23,532 nt of DNA from a virus. Shown one piece after another: positions 4,157 through 11,775 of this stretch. Position numbers and translations under genes: made by a program. How positions within the stretch are numbered: position 1 is the first letter of the stretch; each line of letters opens with the position of its first letter. Under the pieces are notes generated by a model. The model searched no databases, was not told where the DNA came from, and saw only the letters and a program-made list of their open reading frames with translations. Location of the stretch: the IMG/VR virus record IMGVR_UViG_3300025137_000299, positions 1-23,532 of that record; one strand, written 5' to 3'.

Positions 4157-4525
4157 ATGGCAAAATCAAAAGGAAACCCAGCCTTAGTTAAAGGTGGGCC
4201 TTCGTTAAACCCTGCAGGAAGACCTAAAGGCTCTAAGAACAAGCTAACTCAGATGCAAAATGAGTTAATTGATCAATTTGCAGGAGAGATGAACAAAGAA
4301 TTTAAAGCTGTTATTCGTACAATCATACGAGAAGCCAAAAATGGTGATATGACAGCAGCTAGATTGCTCATGGATAGAGCAATTCCAGCTAGAAAAGCCG
4401 TAGAACACTACGGCGCACAGGATTCTGGCGGCATTGTAATCAATATTAAAGGATTAGAAGACGTTAGTTTAAATGAAGATACAGCAATTAATGCAAACTT
4501 TGAGGAGATAGACGAAAATGAATAA
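4157..4525 (+). CDS. Probable small terminase subunit (DUF5681-like), 122 aa
   Basis: The N-terminus has GNPALVKGGPSLNPAGRPKG followed by SKNKLT. The N-P-A-G-R-P-K-G-S-K-N block is the signature of the DUF5681-type N-terminus seen in phage proteins next to large terminases. A helical middle (QNELIDQFAGEMNKEFKAV, then IREAKNGDMTAARLLMDR) is followed by an acidic tail (FEEIDENE). Small terminases bind viral DNA, form rings and regulate the large subunit. Size, basic N-terminus, helical core and position one short gene before the large terminase support this; sequence alone does not prove it. The ATG has no clear Shine-Dalgarno site and lies just after the pqqA stop, so it is probably read by coupled translation. 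It overlaps the next gene by 8 bases. Confidence 0.7.
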   Translation: MAKSKGNPALVKGGPSLNPAGRPKGSKNKLTQMQNELIDQFAGEMNKEFKAVIRTIIREAKNGDMTAARLLMDRAIPARKAVEHYGAQDSGGIVINIKGLEDVSLNEDTAINANFEEIDENE

Positions 4526-4676
4526 AAACCAGTGTAGTGACTATGCTAACGCAGGAAAGTCAGGCGGAAACAATAATCAAGGCGGAACCGCTTCTGATGG
4601 AACTCTTTATTACGCAGCTAGTTCTGCTGCAGCAACAGTAATCCCTGCAAAGGGCACTTCTAACGGCGGTAAGTAA
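4518..4676 (+). CDS. Small Gly/Ser/Ala/Asn-rich protein, 52 aa
   Basis: The frame opens at an ATG inside the end of the small-terminase gene and closes just before the large terminase. The protein starts MNKNQCSDYANAGKSGGNNN and continues TASDGTLYYAASSAAATVIP, ending in SNGGK. It is low in complexity, has one cysteine and no membrane segment. The close fit between neighbours and the 8-base overlap support a real gene, though composition alone is weak evidence. Function unknown; a minor virion or assembly peptide is possible. Confidence 0.55.
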   Translation: MNKNQCSDYANAGKSGGNNNQGGTASDGTLYYAASSAAATVIPAKGTSNGGK

Positions 4677-4677
4677 C

Positions 4678-4719
4678 GTGGGTAAAAAGAAAGGAAAGCC
4701 AAAGCCGTATGCCTACTGA
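4678..4719 (+). CDS. Possible 13-codon basic leader peptide overlapping the large terminase start
   Basis: A GTG-initiated frame encodes MGKKKGKPKPYAY and stops 8 bases inside the large terminase gene, starting one base after the previous stop. It may merely reflect the purine-rich ribosome site of the terminase (AAAGGAAAG), but reading through it would deliver ribosomes to the terminase start. No peptide this short can be confirmed from sequence alone. Confidence 0.25.
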   Translation: MGKKKGKPKPYAY

Positions 4720-6001
4720 GCTTAATTTTTCGTTACATCCTGCACAGCAAGCTATTTTTACTTCTGATAGTAGATTTAAGGTTGTTGGCGCAGGAAGACG
4801 ATTCGGCAAGTCTTATCTTGCTAGAGTTAAGCTAATATGCAAAGCGTTAGAAGAAACTAACGAGTTTGGTTACAATTTGTCGGATAAAGCTTGTTATTAC
4901 ATAGCTCCTACGTTTAACCAAGCTAAAGACATTATGTGGCACTCTCTTAAACAGATGGCTGCTCCAATAACTAAGAAGGTACGAGAAAACGAAGGTATTA
5001 TTACTTTACTTAACGACAGAACCATACATTTAAAAGGTTCTGATAGACCAGAGTCTCTTCGAGGCGTAGGGCTATCGTATGTAGTAATGGATGAGTATGC
5101 TTTTATGAAAGAAGAAGTTTGGACTTCTATAATACGTCCAACTTTAGCTGACGTTCGCGGCGGCGCTCTTTTTATTGGAACTCCTAACGGTAAAAACCAC
5201 TTCTATGACCTTTTTATTAACGCTCAAGAAGGGCTAGATGCAGAAGATTGGGAAGCATTTACGTTTAAATCTATTGACAACCCGTTTTTAGACCCTAAAG
5301 AAGTGTTAATGGCTACAAAAGATATGCCGTTAGAGTACGTTAGACAAGAGTTTGAAGCTAACTTTGCCTCTTTTGGAGGCACAGTATTTAAGTCTGACAT
5401 GATAGAAGTAGAAGACAAACCTAGAGAAACTGGCGATATATACATGAGCGTAGACCCTGCGGGATACGAAGATGTAAAAGGTATTTCTCAAGGCAGGACT
5501 AAAAGATTAGACGAGACCGCTATATCTATTGTAGAAGTTTCTAATGCAGGGTGGTATGTCCACGATGTTATTACAGGCCGTTGGAACGTAAGAGAAACGG
5601 CATTAAGAATATTAAGGGCTGCACAAAAATACAGACCAAAATTGTTAGGAATTGAAAAAGGAGCGTTAAAAAACGCTCTTATGCCTTACCTACAAGATAA
5701 CATGAGAAGGTTAAATGTATACCCATACATTGTAGAACTCTCTCACGGTAATCAGAAGAAAGCAGACAGGATTGTTTGGGCGCTACAAGGAAGACTAGAA
5801 CAAGGTAGACTAATCTTTGCTCCTGGCGCATATTTATCAAAAATAACAGAGCAACTTTTAGATTTCCCAAACCCTATGTCACATGATGACATGATAGACA
5901 GTTTGGCGTATATAGACCAGATTGCAGTAACACCATACGACATGAGAGTTAACAGCGAAGTAGAAGAGTGGGAAGCTCTTGATCCTGTTAGCGGAATGTA
6001 A
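4709..6001 (+). CDS. terL: Terminase large subunit (packaging ATPase/nuclease)
   Basis: A 430-residue protein with the expected two-domain plan. ATPase: an adenine-binding region near FSLHPAQQAIF (7-17), Walker A GAGRRFGKS (27-35) with Lys34, Walker B SYVVMDEY (123-130) with Asp128 and catalytic Glu129, and coupling motif GTPNGKN (157-163). RNase H-like nuclease: first acid Asp249 in YMSVDPAG, second Glu316 in LGIEKG, third in SHDDMIDSLAY (391-401, Asp393/394 and Asp397). It cuts concatemeric DNA and pumps it into the prohead through the portal. The length is near the family's usual 430-550 residues, so it is compact but complete. The portal gene follows 11 bases later. AAGGA lies about 13 bases before the ATG. 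Confidence 0.95.
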   Translation: MPTELNFSLHPAQQAIFTSDSRFKVVGAGRRFGKSYLARVKLICKALEETNEFGYNLSDKACYYIAPTFNQAKDIMWHSLKQMAAPITKKVRENEGIITLLNDRTIHLKGSDRPESLRGVGLSYVVMDEYAFMKEEVWTSIIRPTLADVRGGALFIGTPNGKNHFYDLFINAQEGLDAEDWEAFTFKSIDNPFLDPKEVLMATKDMPLEYVRQEFEANFASFGGTVFKSDMIEVEDKPRETGDIYMSVDPAGYEDVKGISQGRTKRLDETAISIVEVSNAGWYVHDVITGRWNVRETALRILRAAQKYRPKLLGIEKGALKNALMPYLQDNMRRLNVYPYIVELSHGNQKKADRIVWALQGRLEQGRLIFAPGAYLSKITEQLLDFPNPMSHDDMIDSLAYIDQIAVTPYDMRVNSEVEEWEALDPVSGM

Positions 6002-6012
6002 AAGGACGTACA

Positions 6013-8415
6013 ATGGCAGTAACTAACATCGTAGAGGGATACAACGGGAACACAGACCCCGAAATGAAACCCGTCGATACAGAACTAACAGGGTGGATTA
6101 CCTACAAAGTAGATAATTGGGAAGAAGCCAGAAATCGTCAACATCAAAATCGTTGGCAAGAATATTATCGTCTTTGGAGAGGCCAACACGGTGGCCCAGA
6201 AGATAAGATTCGACAGCACGAACGATCTAAAATTATTGCACCTGCTTTGCAGCAGTCTATTGAGGCTGGAGTTGCAGAGATGGAAGAAACTGTTTTCCAC
6301 AGAAAACGGTGGTTTGATTTAGAAGACGATGTAAGAGAGAAAATCTTTGCACAACTTATTAAAGAAAACAGAGACAACATAGACCCAGCTCAGATTGAAG
6401 AGTTAGCTAGAGATGTTGATACTCGTTTAGATGCGATTACTTCTCAATTACTAGAAGACTTTGAAACAAGAAATGTTAATAAAAGCATTTCAGAAATTCT
6501 TTTAAATGCTGCGCTGTATGGCACAGGCATAGGAAAAATATCAGTAGAGCAAAAACCACGTAGAGTGCCTATTACAGGTTCTTCTGGTGTAACTAGTGAT
6601 ATAGAGATGGTTGACGATATACACGTTAAACTTATTCCTGTTGACCCTAATGAATTTGTAATTGACGTAGCGGCTAAAAGCATAGAAGAAGCTTTAGGCG
6701 CAGCTCACATCTACACAATACCTAAACACGAAGTTGCCCAAAAGCAAGACAGAGGTTTGTGGAATAAAACAGACGTAGGTCTGTACGACTCAGAATCTTC
6801 TGCTCACCAAGAGTTTGATATACACGAAGAGTCTTACGAGGACATAGAACACGTTGAGATTGTAGAGTATCACGGATTAGTACCTAAAGATTTATTTAAA
6901 GACGCTGCTAAAGAAAGCGTTAGCGACCCTTTAGCTGAATTTGCAGAAGAGAACTCTAACTTAGAATACGATGATGCAGGAGAAATGGTAGAAGCTATTG
7001 TTTGGATTGCTAATCGGTCTGAACTACTAAAAGTAGTTCGTAACCCTTTTATTATGCAAGACAGGTCTTTTGTTGCGTTCCAGTGGGACACAGTACCTAA
7101 CAGGTTTTGGGGTAGAGGCATAGCTGAGAAAGGTTATAACCCACAGAAAGCACTTGACGCAGAGTTAAGGGCTAGAATAGATTCGTTAGCGCTAGCTACG
7201 TATCCAGTAGCCTTAGTTAACGGTATGATGGCTCCGCGTAACGGAGACTTTTCTATAAGACCAGGAAGGAACATAATTGTCTCTGGCCCTGTTAACGAAG
7301 CTATTGCTCCGTTTAAGTTTCCTGGCCCAGACCCGCAGAGCTATCGACAGTCTGCAGAGTTTGAGCGTATGGTGACTATGGCTACAGGATCTATGGATAC
7401 TGCAGCTCCATTAGGTGTTAACCCTAGAAACGCCACTGCAGGTGGCATGTCTATGATGATGGGAGCTATCCTTAAACGAGCTAAAAGAACACTCCGTAAT
7501 ATGGAGTTTGAATTTTTAGGCCCACTAATACACAAGATAGCTTGGAGATATATGCAGTTTGATACCGAAAGGTATCCTGTAGCAGATTATCGGTTTAGAG
7601 TACACGGCGCTCTTGGAGCGCAAGCTAGAGAGTTTGAAGTAGCACAACTTACACAGTTGATGCAAACAGTCCCTCCTGCTTCTCCTGCGTATTGGTTATT
7701 GCTTAAAGGCGTAATCAACAATTACAACATAGAAGACAAAGAACAGCTTGTTAACATTGCAGATAAGTTCTTAGAACAAGCGCTTAATCCTCCAGAGCCT
7801 CAACCAGACTTTGATCAACAGACTAAAATAGCTGACCAAGAACTTAAAAAACAAGCTCTTATGTTTAAAGTTATGGAGAGTAAACTTACAAATGCTCGTC
7901 AAGATATTGAAATGGAAGCTGAAGCTGAGAGAGATAGAGGAGAAGCTATTTGGAACCAATCAGAAGCTCTGCTTAATATTGCTAAAGCTAAAACTGAAGA
8001 ACAAAGAACTTCAGCAGAAGCTGTTTACAAAGAAGCTAAAGCTGCGGAAGCTCTTGCTGGCAAGGCAGCCACGGAGAAACAAGACGCAGTGGCTCCTATT
8101 GATTATTTAAATTTAGTTGAAACTCTTAAAGATCAATACGAAAGTTACACTAATACGGCTATTGACCAAATTAGCAACAAAGTTAACGAGAGTATGAATC
8201 ACATTACTCAACGTCAACAGATGTTTCAGATAGACCCGCTTAACTCTAAATTAGATGCAATACTACAGCAACAAGGTCAAATAGCTCCACAGCAACCTCA
8301 AGAAATGCAAGAACCAGATTTAAACATTGAAAGAGGCCCAGATGGTAGGGTCGCCTCTATAGGAGGCCGACCTGTTCGTAGAGGAGATAACGGCGAACTT
8401 AGAGGCGTTGAATAA
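6013..8415 (+). CDS. Portal protein, 800 aa
   Basis: Follows the large terminase at the place expected for the portal, the dodecameric ring through which DNA enters and leaves the capsid. The early part has RQHERSKIIAPALQQSIEAG then EETVFHRKRWFDLEDD, and the middle VPNRFWGRGIAEKGYNPQKA near residue 361, followed by RARIDSLALATYP. These are the clip/wing-type blocks of large podovirus portals. The C-terminal part has an Ala/Glu/Lys-rich helix (about 606-693, KAKTEEQRTSAEAVYKEAK) likely forming the barrel, and a Gln/Pro-rich tail (about 745-771). At 800 residues it is longer than T7-type portals (about 535), which suggests a P22-like barrel, an inference. AAAGGA lies 9 bases before the ATG. Its stop overlaps the tail-fibre start by one base. 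Confidence 0.88.
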   Translation: MAVTNIVEGYNGNTDPEMKPVDTELTGWITYKVDNWEEARNRQHQNRWQEYYRLWRGQHGGPEDKIRQHERSKIIAPALQQSIEAGVAEMEETVFHRKRWFDLEDDVREKIFAQLIKENRDNIDPAQIEELARDVDTRLDAITSQLLEDFETRNVNKSISEILLNAALYGTGIGKISVEQKPRRVPITGSSGVTSDIEMVDDIHVKLIPVDPNEFVIDVAAKSIEEALGAAHIYTIPKHEVAQKQDRGLWNKTDVGLYDSESSAHQEFDIHEESYEDIEHVEIVEYHGLVPKDLFKDAAKESVSDPLAEFAEENSNLEYDDAGEMVEAIVWIANRSELLKVVRNPFIMQDRSFVAFQWDTVPNRFWGRGIAEKGYNPQKALDAELRARIDSLALATYPVALVNGMMAPRNGDFSIRPGRNIIVSGPVNEAIAPFKFPGPDPQSYRQSAEFERMVTMATGSMDTAAPLGVNPRNATAGGMSMMMGAILKRAKRTLRNMEFEFLGPLIHKIAWRYMQFDTERYPVADYRFRVHGALGAQAREFEVAQLTQLMQTVPPASPAYWLLLKGVINNYNIEDKEQLVNIADKFLEQALNPPEPQPDFDQQTKIADQELKKQALMFKVMESKLTNARQDIEMEAEAERDRGEAIWNQSEALLNIAKAKTEEQRTSAEAVYKEAKAAEALAGKAATEKQDAVAPIDYLNLVETLKDQYESYTNTAIDQISNKVNESMNHITQRQQMFQIDPLNSKLDAILQQQGQIAPQQPQEMQEPDLNIERGPDGRVASIGGRPVRRGDNGELRGVE

Positions 8416-10625
8416 TGGCTAGTACTTATACCTCAAACTCTGGAATTGAGAAACCAGGAATCGGTGACCAATCGGGAGAGTGGGGCACAACGATAAATAC
8501 CAATATGGATATATTGGATAGAGCCACTAATGGCGTAGGTGCAATAACGCTATCGGGAACAACTCACACCCTAACTACTACTGATGGAGCGTTGTCAGAC
8601 GGACAATACAAAGTTCTTGTTTTAGGTGGTAGCCCTAGCGGTACAAACACGATAACTATTGCCCCTAACGATCAAGACAAATTATATTTTGTAGTTAACA
8701 GCAGTGGACAAACTGCTACGTTTACACAAGGCGATGGCGCTAATGTTAGCGTTGTTAACGGCGACACTAAAATTATATACGCTGACGGAGCAGGGTCTGG
8801 AGCAGTAGTTACAGAATTTGCCTCTGAAGTAGATGCGTTAGAAGGAATTACAGCAGGTACAGTTGCTGCGTCTAAAGCAGTAATAGTTGACGCTAATAAA
8901 GATATAGCGTCTTTTAGACACATTACATTAACGGGTGAGTTAGACGCGGGATCGCTAGATGTATCAGGCGATGCTGATATAGACGGTACGCTAGAAGCTG
9001 ATGCTATGACTTTAAATGGTACAGCTATAACCGCGACAGCTACGTTATCTACAGGGATTAGCAATACCAATGTCCCTGTATTTACTAGCGGTGTGGCAGA
9101 TGATGACTTTTTAAGAGTTGCCGGAACGTCTATAGAAGGCAGGTCAGCTAGTGAAGTACTATCAGATATTGGCGGTCAGGCATCTTTAACCTTTGGCATA
9201 GCTAATACAAATGCAGTCAAAGTAGACAGTGGCAGTGTAGCCGATGATGAATACGCAAGATTTACCGCTAACGGGTTAGAAAGTAGAAGCACCTCGGAAG
9301 TATTGTCTGACATAGGGGCATCTGCTGTTGCAGGTTCTAGCTCTATAGTAACTACAGGCGCATTAAACTCTGGAAGCATTACTAGTGGTTTTGGCGCTAT
9401 TGATAATGGCGCATCTGCTATTACAACAACTGGTGCAGTCTCAGGCGGCACAATAACAGGCAGCACATCAGTCAAAACGCCATTGATTGAATATACCGAT
9501 GGTGATGATGCTATTACGATTGCCAATGGCGGAGGCACTACGTTTGCACAAACTGCGGCTATTCCAGCTATTACTGGCCTTGCTAGTATCAACTCAGGGC
9601 AGATAGGCGGCAGCCGTAACAAAATAATCAACGGGGCTATGGAAATAAACCAACGTGGAACCGCAGCGGTAGCCGCTGATGGAGCGATGATTTCTGATAG
9701 ATGGAAAGAGATAGAAACAGGTGGGGGCAATATGACTTGTCAGGTCGTAGCAGATGCTCCAGCAAGTTTTAGAAACAGCATAAAAGCAATTGCATCTACC
9801 GCAGATGACTGCTCACAAGCCGCTGATGAATATCGCCTTCTGCACAGGATTGAAGGCAATAATGTTGTTGACCTTTATTATGGAAACTCTGGGGCTAAAA
9901 CAACTACGTTATCTTTTTGGGTAAAAAGTTCTCTAACAGGAAATTTTCCTGTAGGTTTAGAAAATAGTGCATCAAATAGAACGCACGTAAAGCAATACAC
10001 TATAAACAGCGCAGACACTTGGGAAAAGAAATCTGTAACTTTTGTTGGAGATGAAACAGGGACTTGGTTAATAACGAATGGCGTAGGATTAATGGTAAAC
10101 TTTGTTTTAGGTGCAGGAAGTAATTACACAGGCACAATAGATAGTTGGCAAGGCTCAAGGTTGTATCGTGGCAGTTCTAGTGTGCAGTTTATGGCTACTG
10201 TTAACGCTACGTACTTTGTTACAGGAGTTCAGCTTGAAGTAGGTTCTACAGCTACTGATTTTGAATATAGAAGTTTTGGTGAGGAGTTAGCGTTGTGTCA
10301 ACGATATTTATATAAATCGCAAGGCACTCATGCTTTTACTGCTCATGGATTAGGTTCAGTTTTTGCGGCAAACCAAGTTGATTTTATAACACGTTATCCT
10401 GTTACTATGCGAGCAATTCCAACTATAAGTAAATCAGGGACAATTTATGGAGCAACAGGCGATAGAGGTGAAGCAATTTCTTCTATGGCTGATGCAGGTG
10501 GCTCAACTACTACGTCATTTGTAAGAATAACGCTTGCGGCTTCTGATTTTACGATAGGCGAGTGTTTAGTCATTAATAATGTAAATGATGCGGCAGCGTT
10601 CATTCAGTTTGAAGCGGAGTTATAA
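8415..10625 (+). CDS. Long tail fibre / receptor-binding protein
   Basis: A 736-residue Ser/Thr/Ala/Gly-rich protein. The N-terminus (TYTSNSGIEKPGIGDQSGEW, then INTNMDILDRA) is the virion-attachment block common in aquatic phage fibres. Residues 160-400 are a beta-rich shaft with short repeats (SGDADIDGTLEADAM; TGAVSGGTITGS) and two longer repeats ending SEVLSDIG. From about 399 the protein changes to a C-terminal domain opening SRNKIINGAMEINQRGTAA followed by SDRW, which I recall as the start of a carbohydrate-binding-like domain at fibre tips. It should recognise the host surface. The position right after the portal, before the capsid genes, is unusual, since a collar-type fibre gene also lies with the tail genes at 16562. 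It is coupled to the portal by a one-base overlap. Confidence 0.85.
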   Translation: MASTYTSNSGIEKPGIGDQSGEWGTTINTNMDILDRATNGVGAITLSGTTHTLTTTDGALSDGQYKVLVLGGSPSGTNTITIAPNDQDKLYFVVNSSGQTATFTQGDGANVSVVNGDTKIIYADGAGSGAVVTEFASEVDALEGITAGTVAASKAVIVDANKDIASFRHITLTGELDAGSLDVSGDADIDGTLEADAMTLNGTAITATATLSTGISNTNVPVFTSGVADDDFLRVAGTSIEGRSASEVLSDIGGQASLTFGIANTNAVKVDSGSVADDEYARFTANGLESRSTSEVLSDIGASAVAGSSSIVTTGALNSGSITSGFGAIDNGASAITTTGAVSGGTITGSTSVKTPLIEYTDGDDAITIANGGGTTFAQTAAIPAITGLASINSGQIGGSRNKIINGAMEINQRGTAAVAADGAMISDRWKEIETGGGNMTCQVVADAPASFRNSIKAIASTADDCSQAADEYRLLHRIEGNNVVDLYYGNSGAKTTTLSFWVKSSLTGNFPVGLENSASNRTHVKQYTINSADTWEKKSVTFVGDETGTWLITNGVGLMVNFVLGAGSNYTGTIDSWQGSRLYRGSSSVQFMATVNATYFVTGVQLEVGSTATDFEYRSFGEELALCQRYLYKSQGTHAFTAHGLGSVFAANQVDFITRYPVTMRAIPTISKSGTIYGATGDRGEAISSMADAGGSTTTSFVRITLAASDFTIGECLVINNVNDAAAFIQFEAEL
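9054..9317 (+). repeat. Duplicated 40-residue shaft module in the tail fibre
   Basis: Two in-frame copies (9054-9173 and 9195-9317, period about 47 codons) share the pattern G-I-x-N-T-N, S-G-x-V-A-D-D, R, E-x-R-S-x-S-E-V-L-S-D-I-G. The copies differ by many substitutions, so the duplication is old or under diversifying change. Such S-D-I-G modules are typical of extended fibre shafts. Confidence 0.7.
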
Positions 10626-10627
10626 AA

Positions 10628-10795
10628 ATGAATATTACAAAAGCTAAGTATATACAAAATTACAACACGAACATAAGTGTTAACGCCACAATAAATGGAA
10701 TAGATTTAGCAGTGCCAATGGATACAGATAATCGTCATTATCAAGCAATCCTTGAGTGGGTAGACGCAGGTAACACAATAGAGGCAGCAGACTAA
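10628..10795 (+). CDS. Small conserved phage protein, 55 aa
   Basis: A short intact frame with GGAG 8 bases before the ATG, starting two bases after the fibre stop. The protein begins MNITKAKYIQNYNTNISVNA and has PMDTDNRHYQAILEWVDAGN then TIEAAD. The ending pattern N-x-x-Y-x-x-I-x-x-W-V-x-x-G-N-T-I is one I know from many small phage proteins encoded just after tail fibres. It is a compact alpha/beta protein with no membrane segment. It might be a fibre chaperone or assembly factor by position; the sequence does not show that. Its stop overlaps the next short frame by one base. Confidence 0.8.
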   Translation: MNITKAKYIQNYNTNISVNATINGIDLAVPMDTDNRHYQAILEWVDAGNTIEAAD

Positions 10796-10854
10796 TGGCA
10801 TTATTAAATTTTGGACGATTGATGCGAGCTGCTAGACAAACCATAAGGGCTTAA
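10795..10854 (+). CDS. Possible 19-residue basic amphipathic peptide
   Basis: A 19-codon frame (MALLNFGRLMRAARQTIRA) begins on the last base of the upstream stop and ends two bases before the next gene, exactly filling the gap. GAGG lies about 11 bases upstream. The peptide would form a cationic amphipathic helix. The close fit and overlap argue for translation, at least as a coupling device; a membrane-active or ribosome-relay role is speculation. Confidence 0.4.
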   Translation: MALLNFGRLMRAARQTIRA

Positions 10855-10856
10855 CT

Positions 10857-11063
10857 ATGGATTTAGACAAACAAATTTTTGATTGCCTCGCTAGAGTAGA
10901 AGCCCACGAAGCTCGCTGTGAAGAGCGAGATAGATTTATCTTTACTAGATTAGAAAAGATAGAAAAACATCTTGAAGAGTTAAACAACAGACTTTTAAAA
11001 GGTGCAGTTATTGTAATAACAGGTATGGCTACTTTTATAATAGCCGTAACAGGGCCATTTTAA
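10857..11063 (+). CDS. Coiled-coil and C-terminal membrane-anchor protein, 68 aa (XhlA-like)
   Basis: Residues 1-48 are a charged helix with heptad-like spacing (VEAHEARCEERDRFIFTRLE, then KIEKHLEELNNRLL). They are followed by one membrane segment (49-65, GAVIVITGMATFIIAV) and a short GPF end. A coiled coil followed by one C-terminal membrane helix is the plan of XhlA-type lysis accessory proteins and some small holins. It may help lysis together with the holin-like protein at 2663, or be a minor membrane factor for assembly. AAGGGC lies just before the start. The layout is clear and the function moderate. Confidence 0.7.
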   Translation: MDLDKQIFDCLARVEAHEARCEERDRFIFTRLEKIEKHLEELNNRLLKGAVIVITGMATFIIAVTGPF

Positions 11064-11067
11064 TTAA

Positions 11068-11268
11068 ATGTCTTTGTTAGATTCAGGAAAAGGTTGGGGA
11101 AGAAAAGCCTGGAGTTCTGGAGCTTTTGGCTTCAATCACCTTGCGGGGACTGTTACTGAGCAAGTTAAATACGACAAGCTTAAAAAGCTTCGTAGACAAC
11201 AAATTAGGGAGAGGGACGACGAAGAGGTTCTCGCACTAATGATGTTAACAATAATACGAGGCAGTTGA
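11068..11268 (+). CDS. Hypothetical protein, 66 aa
   Basis: Begins with a Gly/Trp-rich stretch (SGKGWGRKAWSSGAFGFNHL), then a basic and acidic helix (KYDKLKKLRRQQIRERDDEE) and a hydrophobic end (VLALMMLTIIRG). The starting ATG lies four bases after the previous stop, with no strong ribosome site, so coupling is likely. No family was recognised. It belongs to a group of small genes between the fibre and the scaffold. Confidence 0.65.
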   Translation: MSLLDSGKGWGRKAWSSGAFGFNHLAGTVTEQVKYDKLKKLRRQQIRERDDEEVLALMMLTIIRGS

Positions 11269-11270
11269 TA

Positions 11271-11519
11271 ATGGATACAGAAGAGATATTAAAATATGAG
11301 AAAATGTTTGAAACATTACACTCAGAAGGTTGGGATTTAATTCGTAATCGTTTAGTAGAGATGTTTAACGCTCAAAACAACATACTAGCAATAGGAGACG
11401 AGAAGTCTTTTTGGCAAGCTAGAGGTTCGTTAGGAATGTTACATCTTATCATCGAATTTGAAGACGCTTTACGGGCTGAGACAGCCCAAGAAGAGGAGAT
11501 TGAAGATGGTCTTGAATGA
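11271..11519 (+). CDS. Hypothetical phage protein, 82 aa
   Basis: The ATG three bases after the previous stop is chosen over an in-frame TTG two codons upstream (11265), which lies further from a usable GAGG. The protein is helical with an acidic C-terminus: MDTEEILKYEKMFETLHSEG, then FNAQNNILAIGDEKSFWQAR, then LHLIIEFEDAL and EEEIEDGLE. The layout (W-x-x-I helix, middle L-x-I-x-D, then a helix beginning W-x-x-R-G and L-H-L-I-I) recalls small phage proteins encoded near the head genes, but I cannot name a family. It overlaps the zinc-ribbon gene by 14 bases. Confidence 0.7.
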   Translation: MDTEEILKYEKMFETLHSEGWDLIRNRLVEMFNAQNNILAIGDEKSFWQARGSLGMLHLIIEFEDALRAETAQEEEIEDGLE

Positions 11520-11739
11520 TTACAAATGTAATTCTTGCAGAGCAATATATGAGTATTGGTCTGCAGACGAAACAGTAAAGTGCAAAGATTGCTCTGATAC
11601 TGCTTCAAAAATTATGTCAGGCGGGAATTTCTCATTACCTGGCATAGACACAGGCTTTCCTACTGCTGCCGATAAATGGGCTAGGAGACACAGGAAAGCT
11701 AATCACGCCGAGTTAAAAGAACTGGGCATACCTACATAA
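11506..11739 (+). CDS. FmdB-type zinc-ribbon protein, 77 aa
   Basis: The ATG is preceded by GAGGAG 9 bases upstream, so it is preferred over an upstream in-frame codon at 11458 lying deep in the previous gene. The protein has two knuckles, CNSC (residues 8-11) and CKDC (26-29), around YEYWSADE, matching the short zinc ribbon of FmdB-family regulators. After ASKIMSGGNFSLPGIDTGFP it has a basic helix (ADKWARRHRKANHAELKELG). The C-terminal half with TGFPTAADKWARRHRK is a type I recall from marine phages. It may bind nucleic acid or serve as an assembly factor; placement just before the scaffold gene is suggestive only. Confidence 0.82.
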   Translation: MVLNDYKCNSCRAIYEYWSADETVKCKDCSDTASKIMSGGNFSLPGIDTGFPTAADKWARRHRKANHAELKELGIPT

Positions 11740-11775
11740 TCCCCTTGTATAAGGTTAAGATTGGAGAAATAAAAA

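Noticed and set aside
3946-4242. Minus-strand frame of 98 codons across the pqqA-like gene
   Set aside because: It lies antisense to three well-supported genes (lysin, pqqA, small terminase) that tile with ATGA and one-base gaps, has no ribosome site and no recognisable protein.
9176-9730. Minus-strand frame of 184 codons inside the tail fibre
   Set aside because: It is a by-product of Ala/Gly/Thr-rich repetitive fibre codons; the antisense product is a low-complexity Ala/Pro/Val/Ile string with no ribosome site.
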